DNA of 64,000 bases from Angiostrongylus vasorum. Its lineage: Eukaryota; Nematoda; Chromadorea; Rhabditida; Metastrongylidae. Where the stretch lies: NCBI GenBank assembly GCA_018806985.1, contig JADANN010000114.1:434001-498000 (forward strand), in the 5' to 3' direction. A program made the position numbers and the translations under genes. Under the pieces are notes generated by a model. That model had not been told where the DNA came from. It ran no database searches and worked only from the letters and a program-made list of their open reading frames with translations. Shown piece after piece: positions 30,735 to 42,065 of the stretch (the first letter of the stretch is position 1; each line of letters begins with the position of its first letter).

Positions 30735-31525
30735 TTGATGGCACCGATCGATAGAACTGGCTGGGAGACAGGGGGAAACGAAGGACCCGCATGGTGTGAT
30801 GGGGGAACGGGTTAGCCCCCGGAAAGGATAATAGTGCGTTCGTTCCTCACCGCAGACACCTGCGGTCCAGAGTTTTGCAAATATCTGCATATCTCAGCAT
30901 CACAGAAGCTGTATTTCGCAACATACCCCGCCTTTAAAAAGAGTAGGCAGTAAGTAAAACGGTTAAGATTGCGGTTATAACTAAAAGCCTCAGCTAAACT
31001 GGGTTCATTCCCGATGCGGGTTCCCCAGACCAATCCCGTTGACGGGGTGATTGCTGATGGCAGAGATCGATAGAACTAGTTGAGAGACAGGGAAACGAAA
31101 GGCCCGCATGGTGTGATGGTGAACGCGTTAGCCCCCGGAAAGGGTAATAGCGCGTTCGTTCCCCACCGCAGACACCTGCTGTTCGGACTTTCGCAAACTT
31201 CTCAGCATCATTAAAGATATATTTCGCAACACATATCCTGCCGCTAAAAAGAGTAGGCAGTAAATAAGTCAAAATTGTGATTATAACTGCAGCCTCAGCT
31301 TAACTGGGTTCGTTGCCGATTTGGGCCCTCCAGACCAATCCCGTTGACGGGGGTGATTGCTGATGGCAGAGATCGATAGAACTAGTTGAGAGACAGGGAA
31401 ACGAAAGGCCCGCATGGTGTGATGGTGAACGCGTTAGCCCCCGGAAAGGGTAATAGCGCGTTCGTTCCCCACCGCAGACACCTGCTGTCCGGACTTTCGC
31501 AAATTTCTCAGCATCGTTGTGGTTA
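30735..31525 (+). repeat. Family D tandem array (about 2.6 units, 305-bp period)
   Basis: Units start with CCTCAGCT(T/A)AACTGGGTTC at 30988 and 31293, preceded by a truncated unit from 30735. The second and third are nearly identical (AGAGACAGGGAAACGAAAGG, CGGAAAGGGTAATAGCGCG), so the amplification is recent. Units are joined by AAAAAGAGTAGGCAGTAA. Confidence 0.88.
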
Positions 31526-31789
31526 TGTTCACACAGTTGAAAAGTTGAATTTCTAGAGTTATGATAACAAATTTGCTAATTTCCTATCTAAATTTCCCCA
31601 AAGCGACCTAAAAAACATTCCAATTTGGCGTAGGACCGGATTCTTAGGAAGCGGAAACAACATTCACTTTATGTTTGACATATAATGTGAGTAATGATGT
31701 CGTCAAAAAATATTTTTTTGAAATACTTATGCACTCTGATCGTTGAGAAGAAAAAAAAAGAATCAAAGTAGGTAAACTGGACAAAACTG

Positions 31790-32155
31790 GGCGGATAGCA
31801 CAGTGGTAGTGATGTCTGTCATCACCAGTACGATGCAAATTCCACTCCGTTCCTGGCCAACCAACCCTCTCATCCCTCCGGTGTTGGGAAATTGGTATTG
31901 AACTTGTCTGGGGAAAAAATCACTCTCTGCAGTCCAGCTGGGAACGCTTCAGCGCGGCTATCCCAGGACTCCAGGGAAAATAGCTCAACCATCATTCCAC
32001 GACATTCGAGATAAAATGAAATTCCCCAAGCAGCAACCGAAGCCACACGTAAAAAGTTGGAAAATCTTCGTGGACAATGGATGCGAGGAAACGAATCGAA
32101 TGTGGGAAATGCTCAGACCCGCACAATGGACGTGACTGACCATATAAAAATGAAA
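31790..32155 (+). repeat. SINE variant: tRNA-like head with a different tail
   Basis: Head GGGCGGATAGCACAGTGGTA, CCGGTGTTGGGAAATTGG as in family B, then a tail unlike B (CATTCCACGACATTCGAG) ending AGACCCGCACAATGGACGTG. Looks like a composite or separate SINE subfamily. Confidence 0.6.
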
Positions 32156-32159
32156 TGAA

Positions 32160-32910
32160 ATAAGAATAATAAAAAGTTAGGCAAAAAATGATAGCGAGAA
32201 CAGCGGTGCAAGAAGTCGCTTCTTGTCGCTAGCGCATTGGTGTCGATCATTGTCGCTAAATGGGTGATTCAGTTAGCAGAAACCTACATGTTTCTGCGTA
32301 TCACACATAGGTGTGAGAAATAGAGTTCTTTAAATAGCTGAACACTATTCGTTCTGCTTATGATAGCTTTATGAGATTTTTCACATTTATTTGGCAAGCG
32401 CATGAGCGGTTCGTATTACGGCAACAGAGAAAAAGCCTGTAATGTTCACTCATGGCTTCAGTCAATTATTTTAACGATAGCTGTAGGGATAACGTAGCCA
32501 AGAGCCTGACATACCCACTGCTTTCGAGCTTAGGTTTCTACAAAAACAACTGCTACCTGCATACAAGACGTACGGATCTCGTCTAAACATACGGTATCAT
32601 CCATTTAGTTCACTGAAACACGCGAAATGTGGATGGAATGGCACTGAAATCGAGTAAGTTATTTATTTACAGTATTATTTTTTCCCTCCTAACGCTACTT
32701 AGGTTCATTAAGAATTCAGTAAATGTTAAAATTCAGTAAATGTTAAAACACACCAATAAATCATGAATAACTGAAAGCAAAGCGAAGCCTCTAAGGAAAA
32801 GGTAACCAAACAAAGAAATAAATAAGGAATAATGACCAATGTTTAATCCTTCATATTTGGGCGAGAAAACGAATAGCAAGTGAAAAATATTTATTGTAAA
32901 TTCACTCACA
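32160..32910. other. No gene or known repeat seen
   Basis: AT-rich single-copy-looking sequence. I found no exon with a recognisable product. Confidence 0.35.
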
Positions 32911-32914
32911 GAAC

Positions 32915-33185
32915 CTGATGGGCGCGTGAAGGGCAGTGGTTAGAGACGCCATGTATACACACGGGTTCGTCCCGCGCTCCAGGCTAACCAAGCTTTCTGT
33001 CCCACCGTTGTCGGCGAATTGGTGCCAGACTTGTCTGGGAAGATAGCAGCGCAGATTCGATACATCGGTGAACAACCGCAAATCATTCTATGGGCCAGAT
33101 ATGCATTTAATCTCCTCAAACGGTGCTTAATGAAGTCGAGTGCATGGCGCATCCCTCAGGGATTGGTCAAACGCTACAGCTTTAT
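32915..33185 (+). repeat. tRNA-derived SINE (family B)
   Basis: Head GGGCGCGTGAAGGGCAGTGG, tail CCCTCAGGGATTGGTCAAA. Full length, diverged. Confidence 0.85.
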
Positions 33186-34259
33186 TCTTATTCCTTTTTA
33201 TCTATATGACTCACTTTCACATGTTCTCTGTCTTGAGCACCTTTTTTTATTCGGCCCATTGCTCTACGTCCCTCGACTGTGTCGGTCCTCGTAGTTGCAT
33301 GTTGGATAGGCTGCTACTTGAGGGCATTGTCTTCTTCACGAGTGCCTTAGAGACAGTACGTGTGTTCTGTAGATCGGAAGGAATTTTCTCCAGACATGTC
33401 CGATACCAATTAGCTAAACCAGAAACGAATGTGGTGAACATGTTATCCTGGGACAATAAGTGAAACCGACCAAGAAACTAAAACAAAGTGATGGATGAGA
33501 CGGCATGATAATGAAAGTGGTAATTTTATGAGCTGTGGTGGAAGATTTTCCATCGCAGATGCCACTGTGAGAGATCTTTTTGAGAATGACCTTCACATTA
33601 AATATGCCAATAAGGAAAGAACAAGTTATTTCTACAGTATTTCTATGACTGGAAATATTTGCGGTGCTTTTATACGGAGATTTTCTTTTCGTCCTTTACT
33701 TTCATTCTTTTCTGCTCATAAAATAAAGTCTTTCTATTCCAATCCGATCTTGCCAGTTTTGCTACCATTTCGTCAACTAGTTATTGTTTAAAAAGAGGGT
33801 GCTTTCTCAGTATGCTGTGCACTGGGTGCAAGTTCCAACGTTTAAATCGAAATGAGACTTGTTACTTAGAACTGTGGATCGATTGCTTGTAGATATATGC
33901 CTAATTAGTTCGTGCATTTAAAACATATTTGTACAGGAATAGATGAGATTTTCAGCCATTCACCTTGATCAAAATGCGAATTTTGTGACAGTGCTGATTG
34001 CCGTCGAAACTCTCAGCTTACGGTAGAAAATAAGAGAATGAAGGCTTGAGCATTAACGTTGATAAGTCCTTAAGACAAATTCCATCCATTCGGCTCCATT
34101 CCTAACATCGTAGAGGTCACTGTGTGCACATTTGCCGTGTACCATAGCTAGTGAGGTCTGAATATATGGAGAGTTTGTGAGGCATACTAGATTTTGTTTT
34201 TCAAAAAAAAAGGCATCACAAAACCAGCGAATAACAACGCACATGGTCATCCTGCCCTA

Positions 34260-35065
34260 GAGAGTTGACTGAAAGGACCTTCGTAACTACCGGCCGATTT
34301 GCTCTTTAAGTGTACCCTCTAGGCTCCCCCTCAAAGATCGTCCTATTGAGCATACCATGAACATGGGATGTAGCAAAACCAGTTGACCAAAGAGGAATTA
34401 GGCGAGAATCGTGGTCCACGAACCTTGGATAATTCCCTCTATAGGGTTATAGCAGTTCGTCAGGAGCACCATTTGTTCTTCTTCTTTCTTTATTGGCTGA
34501 GAAAAAAGCGTTTGATAGGGTTTAAACGAATGAAATCCTATTAATGCTTGTCGGTCAAGGAGTGGACATGCCCATTATTAAAACTCTAACTGACTGCCAT
34601 CGCAGCTTGAGCACGAAAATACAGTTCTCCAGCTGATGTCTTACTATCCCCATAAGATAACGGATGCGACAAGGTCACTACATTTCGCTAAATCTGTTTA
34701 CTACCATGTTGGGGTGGGTGATGAAGTCGTTCTAGTGGGACAAGAACGACAATCGCATTGCTGGCAAATTCCTGACAGAACTTCATTTTCCTTTGCCAAA
34801 ACTGTAATCGTTTCGACGAATGGCAACGAAAGCATGTACGATGACCAACGACATCAGAAAACCCTGGAAAAGGATTGGATTTCTCGTGAGTAAGAAGAAA
34901 ACTCGGGTCCTTGAAAAACTTATGTAGTGTGGGTGAACGAATCGAGTCAGCTTGTCGACTTAGCGACGGTAATAGTGCTCTCTTATGTGACAAATATAAC
35001 AGATGCACACAAGATCTGACGGAAGATGCTTCGAAATCATCTCCTTTGAGATCAAGGGGGTTCGA
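34260..35065 (+). pseudogene. Second RTE-like LINE family, decayed fragment
   Basis: Plus strand reads YRPICSLSVP near 34290, a broken KAFD-type box (EKSV) near 34500, GHAHY.NSN and LTDCHRS near 34570-34600, the RT order of RTE elements but clearly different in sequence from the other copies. Multiple stops. Confidence 0.5.
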
Positions 35066-35554
35066 CATTGGTGGCGAAACATAAATGAGCCAATTGTATA
35101 ATAAGAATAACAGACGATCAATATCGTATCAATGGATCGGTTGCCTTCTGTGGCTTAAATTTTTGTCTTACGTCATGTTGAAAGCCGAAGAAAAAACGAT
35201 TTTCTTTCCTTGATCACTAATTCTTCGTTGTAAAACTTCTTTACACTATGAAAAAACTGAAGGATGATATGATGACAGTAAAACACTAGTGTTGACAGGT
35301 TCGCAGAGTACAGAATGATAGAGTGTACCTGCAAAACAAGATGGCGCATTGGGGTGAGGTAGGGTGGAGAAGAGGCACACCCTTAGGGGCTTAAAGTGTC
35401 TTTTTTTGTTAGTAAAAGTTTGTTGAGCAACTTAATCGGCTACCGATTGATTAGTTGAAGTGTTGAGTTCTTGCTACGTCTTGCAAGAGAGTGCAAAAAG
35501 AGAAATCGGTACGATAATCAAATCGGTCTAAATTACCAGATTAACGCTGCGTGA

Positions 35555-35815
35555 TTTTGAACCAATACCAGGGTCCACCACCGTCCTTGTATCAAAGTCG
35601 CATGGTGGCAAATCACCCTTTGATCCACACGGGCTGCGACTGTCTGTCGTGGTGACGACCTGGAGCAGACTTTGGCCAGGCTGACCTCGGGATTCCAGGG
35701 AACCACAATGGCTTAACCAGCAAATCTCCGAAAATCGGAGCATATGTTAGGACCCGCACAACCAGGATGGACGGGCCATTTAAGTACCAAGTATCAAGTA
35801 AGATTTTGAACTAAA
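35555..35815 (-). repeat. Family A repeat, truncated
   Basis: Reverse orientation; only the first two thirds of the unit is present, breaking at ACCAGGGTCCACCACC. Confidence 0.85.
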
Positions 35816-36137
35816 TCCATATAGACAACTGTTCGCTAATGATACCCAACTCGTCGTAAATGTTACGTATGTCCTCCTCTTTTTCAATGAATCATCCTAA
35901 CTGGAGAATTAGACAGCGAGATAGTGATTTCCAGAAGCCAAGGTCCGTATCATTACATTCGTTAAACGGAAGATTTCTAGCACTCCTACAATCATTCTTT
36001 CCTCTGTTTTCTAAAATCTGCTCATTCTGTGTTTAATCAGTATAGAAACGCCGATTGATGGTTCATGTTGATGGCGTCTCCATCGAGTACAGACAATCTG
36101 CTTCCACAACATATTCAATAATGGTTTTGTATTACAG

Positions 36138-36235
36138 GTGTTGGTGTCATCACGGTCTGCGAGAATGCGAAGAGCACGTGCTTCAGGCATGTGTGATTTC
36201 TTTCCTTCCAGATCCTGATGCGCATCTGGAAATCG
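36138..36235 (+). CDS. GILT-family thiol reductase, internal exon
   Basis: Flanked by ATTACAG and a GTAAGA donor. It reads CWCHHGLRECEEHVLQ then ACVISFLPDPDAHLEI. The CxHGxxEC signature and the following xQACVI are characteristic of gamma-interferon-inducible lysosomal thiol reductases (GILT), which reduce disulfides in lysosomes or, in nematodes, are secreted. Exits in phase 1. Confidence 0.7.
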
Positions 36236-36699
36236 GTAAGAACAGCCAAATGCGGATTACTGTATATTTTGCTCGCTTCCAATTGCTTTTATTATTAATG
36301 CGTCGTTTTCTTGTTCAGCAATCGTGAGGTTGTTAAACAGCATACATTTACTTCCATAGAAAAACAATACAATACAACAGTAGCTGACGTTTCGGCAGTA
36401 TCGCCTTCTTCAGAGCCTGGAAGGGTATACTGACATACAATTTACTAGGCCAAACGCTTCAATGACACTTACAAAAAGACGAAAGAACTCTATGGTAATT
36501 ACATGGTCAACAGCTTCTCGAAAAAACTCACCGCTTTTTACGTGCCTTCCCATGAGGAAGATTAGAACAGCTGATTATGGTCGCATAAGGTTGATGACTG
36601 CACCATCCCACATCAGAAATTGATGCGAACATACGGGGTCAGGTCGCGTATGACCTCTGGGCATTCATCCCTGCTATTCATTGTAGGGTTTTTTGGCAT

Positions 36700-37149
36700 T
36701 TATCCAAAAAAGCCTCGAAGAAGTTTTCGCGCTGGTGTTCTAGTCTCCTGCGCAAGAATATTGACTTTTACTTGAAAATCGTCCCCGCTGTGCTTTTGTA
36801 TCCTATGCGTGCCTAGTGGGGTACTTTGTCTTAGTTTTCGTTTGCCATCTAGGTGTTCTTTTATACGGATACACAAAGGCCTGCCCGTTTCGCCAATATA
36901 TTCATCTCCGCAATTATTACAAGAGATCAGGTATATCGTACCTGAACTCATGCAATCACCGTCCCTGCCGCAAGGGCAAATTACACAGTTTGTTGTTTCA
37001 CATAGACGGTCACATAAGCGATTTCGAACTAACTTACGACTTAGAGTGTCCGGTGGGATTTCAACTATCTCTACCGATTCCTCTAGACCTGCCCTTCTTA
37101 AGCATCGTTTAATCGCTACGCTTACTTCATCGCTAATAAATGGCAACAT
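36700..37149 (-). CDS. PLE GIY-YIG endonuclease region, intact reading
   Basis: 149 open codons. MLPFISDEVSVAIKRC, then a Cys-rich finger (CETTNCVICPCGRDGDC) typical of PLE linkers, then a GIY-YIG nuclease: GTIYLISC and EYIGETGRPLCIRIKEH, with TPLGTHRIQKH behind. The domain would nick DNA to prime reverse transcription. The upstream connector (37506-37165: YLTKWYRKPSNKNILVHFL and KRALVRNMFRTATSVC) is in a separate frame, so the copy is dead despite this intact part. Confidence 0.85.
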   Translation of the reverse strand: MLPFISDEVSVAIKRCLRRAGLEESVEIVEIPPDTLSRKLVRNRLCDRLCETTNCVICPCGRDGDCMSSGTIYLISCNNCGDEYIGETGRPLCIRIKEHLDGKRKLRQSTPLGTHRIQKHSGDDFQVKVNILAQETRTPARKLLRGFFG

Positions 37150-37481
37150 AAACAGGACTTTCTTTTAGCCAACTGTTTCGCTTGGGCGCGTCGCTCTCCT
37201 TCTAAACTTATCTCGTGGGGTTACTATTTCGTAGCCATTGGAGATGGCTATTTGCCGAGCCAAGTCGCGCGATTCTTCCTTTAGTTCCCAGGTTGTGCAC
37301 ACAGAGGTGGCTGTTCGAAACATGTTTCTCACAAGCGCTCTCTTTGTGTGTGAAGGATGGGAAGAAAGGAAATGAACGAGGATGTTCTTGTTACTTGGCT
37401 TTCGGTACCACTTTGTCAGGTAACCGCTACTTGATAGGTTTATTTCGACGTTTAAAAATAATCGCGCAAATAAGGGGGGTT

Positions 37482-38490
37482 GGCTATGGGACAGCGACTG
37501 GTTCAAAGCGTTGCCATTGTGTTTATGTCTAAGATAGAAGCCCCTGCTCTCTATCTCTGGCCGCTACTCTACTGCAGACATGTAGATGATTGTTTTGTCA
37601 TCTTCTCTACGCAGGAGGAGATGGACAAATGCTTTGAATTATTGAACGAGCAGTCTGAGTACATTAAGTTCACCCGGGAGAAACCGAGAAAAAAACTGGC
37701 TTCCGTTTTTAAACGTCCAAATAAACCTATCAAGTAGGGGTTACCTGACAAAGTGGTACCGGAAGCCAAGTAACAAGAACATCCTCGTTCATTTCCTTTC
37801 TTCCCACCCTTCACACACAAAGAGGGCGCTTGTGAGAAACATGTTTCGAACAGCCACATCTGTGTGCACAACCAGGGAACTAAAGGAAGAATCGCGCGAC
37901 TTGGCTCGGCAAATAGTCATCTCCAATGGCTACGAAATAGTAACCCCACGAGATAAGTTTAGAAGGAGAGCGACGCGCCCAAGCGAAACACTTGGCCAAA
38001 AGAAAGTCCCGTTTATGCTGCCCTTTATTAGCGATGAAGTAAGCGTAGCAATTAAACGATGCTTAAGAAAGGGCAGGTTTAGAGGAATCGATAGCGACAG
38101 TTGAAATACCACCGGCTACTCTACGTCGTCAGTTAGTTCGTAACCGCCTGTATGACCGTCTATGCGAAACAACAAACTGCGTAATCTGCCCTTACGGCAG
38201 GGGACGGTGATTGCATGAGTTCAGGTACGATATACCTGATCTCGTGTAATAATTGCGGAGATGAATATATTGGCGAAACGGGCAGGCCTTTGTGTATCCG
38301 TATAAAAGAACACCTAGATGGCAAACGAAAACTAAGACAAAGTACCCCACTAGGCACGCATAGGATACAAAAGCACAGCGGGGACGATTTTCAAGTAAAA
38401 GTCAATATTCTTGCGCAGGAGACTAGAATACCAGCGCGAAAACTTCTTCAGGCTTTTTTGGATAAATGCCAAAAACCCTACAATGAATAG
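37482..38490 (+). pseudogene. PLE reverse transcriptase-endonuclease, right copy, frameshifted
   Basis: RT palm to 37737 (ends in a stop after KRPNKPIK), connector 37750-38104 (VRNMFRTATSVCTTRELKEE, PFISDEVSVAIKRC), endonuclease 38215-38490 (GTIYLISCNNCGDEYIGE). At least two frameshifts relative to the left copy. Confidence 0.85.
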
Positions 38491-38750
38491 CAGGGATGAA
38501 TGCCCAGAGGTCATACGCGACCTGACCCCGTATGTTGGCATCAATTTCTGATGTGGGATGGTGCAGTCATCAACCTTATGCAACTATAATCACCTGTTCT
38601 AATCTTCCTTATTGGAAGGCACGTAAAAAAGCGGTGAGTTTTTTTCGAGAAGCTGTTGATCATGTAATTACCATAGAGTTTTTTCGTCTTTTTGTAAGTG
38701 TTATTGAAGCGTGTGGCCTAGTAAATTGTATATCAGTATACCCTTCGAGG

Positions 38751-38786
38751 CTCTGAAGAAGGCGATACTGCCGAAACGTCAGCTAC
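38751..38786 (+). ncRNA. Hammerhead-ribozyme-like core at the PLE terminus
   Basis: GGCT, CTGAAGA, A, GGC-GATACT-GCC, GAAA, CGTC, AGCT in that order: a CUGANGA box, a short stem II, a GAAA box, a self-complementary ACGU (minimal stem III) and GGCU/AGCU able to pair as stem I. One extra A between CUGAAGA and stem II departs from the consensus. PLE termini are known to carry hammerhead motifs (Cervera and de la Peña). The same core appears in reverse at about 36384-36419. Activity is unknown. Confidence 0.5.
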
Positions 38787-38874
38787 TGTTGTATTGTACT
38801 GTGTTTTTTCTATGGAAGTAAATGTATGCTGTTTAACAACCTCGCGATTGCTGAACAAGAAAACGACGCATTCA

Positions 38875-39028
38875 TAACGAGCCAGTGCTGCTACCCTCCC
38901 AGACAAGTCCGGTACCAATCTGCCGACCTCGGAGGGATGGAGGGCTTGGTGGGCCATGGGCGCGGGGATCGATTCCACGTGTACGTCGCAGTGACGCTTC
39001 CAACCACTGCGCCGCACACGCCCCTTTT
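38875..39028 (-). repeat. tRNA-derived SINE (family B), head half only
   Basis: GTGCTGCTACCCTCCCAGAC to AACCACTGCGCCGCACACGC, abutting the right end of the PLE. Confidence 0.85.
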
Positions 39029-39029
39029 G

Positions 39030-39705
39030 CAGCGTAGGGTAACCAACACAAAAAGTGGGCTTCTTGCATGGCTTCCGCTCCCGTGCTCATATGATTACTT
39101 CTTTTTTCACTGGCGAATATATGAGAACAATAATGATAAGTACAAGAAAATAACAGACGAAAAGGAGTTTGACATTAATCCATCCTGCAGGAATACGTCA
39201 TCCATTGTACTTCATTCGTATCACCGTAAAGATGTTTAAATACATATTTGTTCTAGGCTCTCGATGGCCGATGCACGAAGGTGGTACATAAATATTGAAA
39301 TATCAAGTTGAGAAGATATGAAATGCAACCACAAGGATGCTAAGATATGAGCAAAACTTAGAATCTCAACTGGCTTCGTACACGCGATTACGCTTACCCG
39401 AGTCTGACGCGTTATCCACCACGCCAAGAGGGGCCTTGCTTCGGTTTTCTGTCAGTCACGGGCGCGATCTAAGGAGCACAATTCGGTGATAAGTTAGCTG
39501 AACCTTCAGTTGAAACGACTGTATCTTAGCCTAAGTTTTAAGTTAAGAGAAAAAGTTCGGCTCTCAAATCATTCTATCACTTCGGGGTCGAATGTCGAAT
39601 GTATGGCACATCCTTCAGAGATTGACCAACGCCAAAACGCTTTATCCTTAGCCTTTTAGTGTTATCATACACAGAACAATCGACATTCGTTCTTTATGCT
39701 GTTCA
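39030..39705. other. Between the PLE/SINE and the last GILT exon
   Basis: Holds a diverged D fragment (GACGCGTTATCCACCACGCC near 39410) and a short SINE B tail (39585-39650). The exon needed to connect the two GILT exons (phase 1 to phase 0) was not found here. Confidence 0.4.
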
Positions 39706-39706
39706 G

Positions 39707-39847
39707 GTGCCGTGGATTGTCATCAACGGTGTTCAAGACAGAGAAGTTAAACAAAATTTGGAACGTGTGGGATGCACACGTTATTTGAAACCACGTCCCA
39801 ACACTTGGGCTCACTATGAAACTGGTCTCACGGAGAAGTCGCGTTAA
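39707..39847 (+). CDS. GILT-family thiol reductase, last exon
   Basis: After GTTCAG the frame reads VPWIVINGVQDREVKQNLER and stops after 47 codons (TAA 39845-39847). VPWI.(I/V)NG is the conserved GILT C-terminal motif. Same strand as the exon at 36138, so both probably belong to one gene whose middle exon is missing or unrecognised; the PLE lies between them. Confidence 0.65.
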   Translation: MPWIVINGVQDREVKQNLERVGCTRYLKPRPNTWAHYETGLTEKSR

Positions 39848-40300
39848 ATACTCTGAAACCGTCTGTTAGATGGCAGTCGAAACGGTGCAGGTGTAAAATT
39901 GTATAGTGTAAGAAAAACATGCAGTAGTTCCTTATCAATGCTAAAGTTAGTTGAAATCGCCATTATTTTTGGGTTGGTTCAATGAATCATTCAGTTGATT
40001 ATTCTTTCATTGCTTTATTACTTCTTACTGATGATGCAAAGAATGCCCTATCGATTTTTTAAGATTGATGGTTATCTAGTGGGTTGAAAACTTTGGTTGA
40101 GTGTTAAGATTTCCTTAGCGATCATCATAACTTCTTTTCGGTTCTCCATCGTTATTTGCATTTGTTGCTACCTTTTTAAAGAAATTATCATTATTTCATC
40201 CGATGTTCTCTTGTAAAAACGACGAGACAAACGTAAAAGAAGCCTTGCAACTCACGCAAAGAAGGCGTAGCTTCATATTTTACGACGTTACTCAGATTCT
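39848..40300. other. Downstream of the GILT exon, nothing recognised
   Basis: AT-rich, presumably the 3' UTR and intergenic DNA. Confidence 0.35.
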
Positions 40301-40302
40301 GG

Positions 40303-40580
40303 AGGGGCGCTTGCGGCGCAGTGATCGGAGGTGCCCTCCAACACACACGTGGAATCGATCCCCGTGACCCACCAAGCCTTCCATCCCTCCGGGGTCGGCA
40401 AATTGATACAGGACTTGTCTGGGAGGACATCAGTACTGGCTCGAACATCGGTAGACTACCGCGAGTCATTGTAAAGGCCAAATATGCATTTAATCACCTC
40501 CAAACGATGCTTAATGAAGTCGAATGCATGGCGCATCTCTCAGGGATTGATCAACGCCGAGAGCTTTATCGTTGATCCTT
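40303..40580 (+). repeat. tRNA-derived SINE (family B)
   Basis: GGGGCGCTTGCGGCGCAGTG to GATTGATCAACGCCGAGAGC, full length. Confidence 0.88.
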
Positions 40581-40769
40581 TACTCAGATTCTCCTACTAA
40601 TAAACACATTCTGACATCACTCAGGAACGAGTTTTTTGAGGGTCGCTTGTTTTGTCATTTAGAAATCCCGTTCGAGAGAATTGAACAATCTTTCGTCAAA
40701 CCCTGGAGAAAAACGGCTTTGAGCTAGACAAACAATGGATTAGGAGCATTTTTAGACATTATATTGTGA

Positions 40770-41045
40770 ATAGGATGCGTTTAGCGTAGTACTGAGACGT
40801 GCCATGTGATACACATGTGGTCGTTGGTTCCACCACACACCTCGAACTCACCAGGACTTCCATCTCTCCGGGCTCATCTGCAAATCGGTTTTAGATTTAT
40901 CCTGAAGGATAGAAGCACTGACCAACATAGTTAATTATAAAAGTGTCAAATATGCATTCGTTCACCTCCAACGATGCTTAGTGAGGTCGAACGCATGGCG
41001 CATCCCTCAGGGATTGATCAACGCAGACGGTTTTATCCCTTTAGC
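40770..41045 (+). repeat. tRNA-derived SINE (family B), diverged
   Basis: GATGCGTTTAGCGTAGTACT head and ATGGCGCATCCCTCAGGG tail. Confidence 0.75.
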
Positions 41046-41580
41046 TTTCATATTGCGGATGTTTTAAATCCACGATTTCGATGATTTCATTTTTCTCGTC
41101 ATAAGCCACGGCCCGCATTTCAAAGCTTCATCGCGTTGTTTTGTCCTGTGCCTTGCTCAGTATAAAATAGAGCATTTATTTGAATCGTTGAGCTTACATG
41201 GGGTTGATCAATATATTTGTTAGGCAAACGTTTCAGGATGTCAAAGCATTAGCAGAACAAATCTATTTATCGACTTCGTTTAAGCTCAACATTTTGAGTA
41301 CATGTTGATTATTTTGCTACCGTGGTTAAATGACAGTCCGTTTGAAAGTAAAATAGAGCATTAATACATTATAGAAGGTCATAATTGCGAGAAAGACATT
41401 AGCTCATCGGTTCAGAAGCCTAATCAAAACGCCAGAATTCACTATGGTGATGGAAAAGACGTGGTCCTGAAGCGGTAACTCACTTTCTGACCCATAACCT
41501 GTAATGACGAGCTGGATGTATAACTATCACTGGAAACCAGACCAAAAAAACTGGGTCGCGCAGAAAGATAGTTGTCAAAG
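41045..41580. other. No gene or known repeat seen
   Basis: AT-rich, no supported feature. Confidence 0.35.
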
Positions 41581-41725
41581 AGCACATGTAGAGCGGTTAT
41601 TCCAGTTGTTGCGTGACACACATGGTCGCCAGTTCGATCCTGTTCCGAATTAATCAAATCATCCATTCTGTGGGCGAGAAAATTCCACCAGACTTGTCTG
41701 AGAGAATAGTGGACCCTTCGCTTTA
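41580..41725 (+). repeat. SINE B-like fragment, strongly diverged
   Basis: ACATGTAGAGCGGTTATTCC, GGTCGCCAGTTCGATCCTG and CACCAGACTTGTCTGAGAG follow the family B order. Confidence 0.55.
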
Positions 41726-41814
41726 TTTAGAGCATGGTAACGTCATACTCTGAGGGAAATGAGTATGAGTATACCAGGATCGACCAGGACGAACAAGACC
41801 AGGACGACCAAGAC

Positions 41815-42065
41815 CAGGATTGACCACCGTCCTGGTATCAAACTAGTCGCATGGTGACAAATCTCCCTCCGATCCACAAGGGCTGTGACTGCTTGCGGTG
41901 GCGACTACCTGGGGCAGACTTTGACCAGGCCGACCTCGAGACTCTAGGGAAACACAATACCTAAACCAGCAAATTTCCGAAAAATAGAGATCACGACTAC
42001 AGTGCTGGGGTCCGCACAACCAGTGTTGAAAGGCCATCCAAGCATCCAAGTATCCAAGTGAGGTC
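41815..42065 (-). repeat. Family A repeat, truncated
   Basis: Reverse orientation. Its broken end is preceded by a small expansion of ACCAGGA(C/T) words (41775-41825). Confidence 0.85.

Larger units (their letters stand above)
36298..38872. mobile_element. Penelope-like element arranged as a large inverted repeat
   Basis: Left arm 36298-37459 and right arm 37706-38872 are inverted copies (about 1.16 kb each, roughly 95% identical), separated by 246 bp. Two 5'-truncated PLE copies face head to head. The right copy (plus) starts in the RT palm: AMGQRLVQSVAIVFMSK, then RHVDDCFVI (catalytic VDD box) at about 37577, then the RT-EN connector and the endonuclease. The left copy (minus) begins after the palm. 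Both end in termini with a hammerhead-like core. Confidence 0.9.

Noticed and set aside
34688..35068. Minus-strand ORF of 126 codons
   Set aside because: Antisense to the decayed RTE-like fragment; no family recognised.
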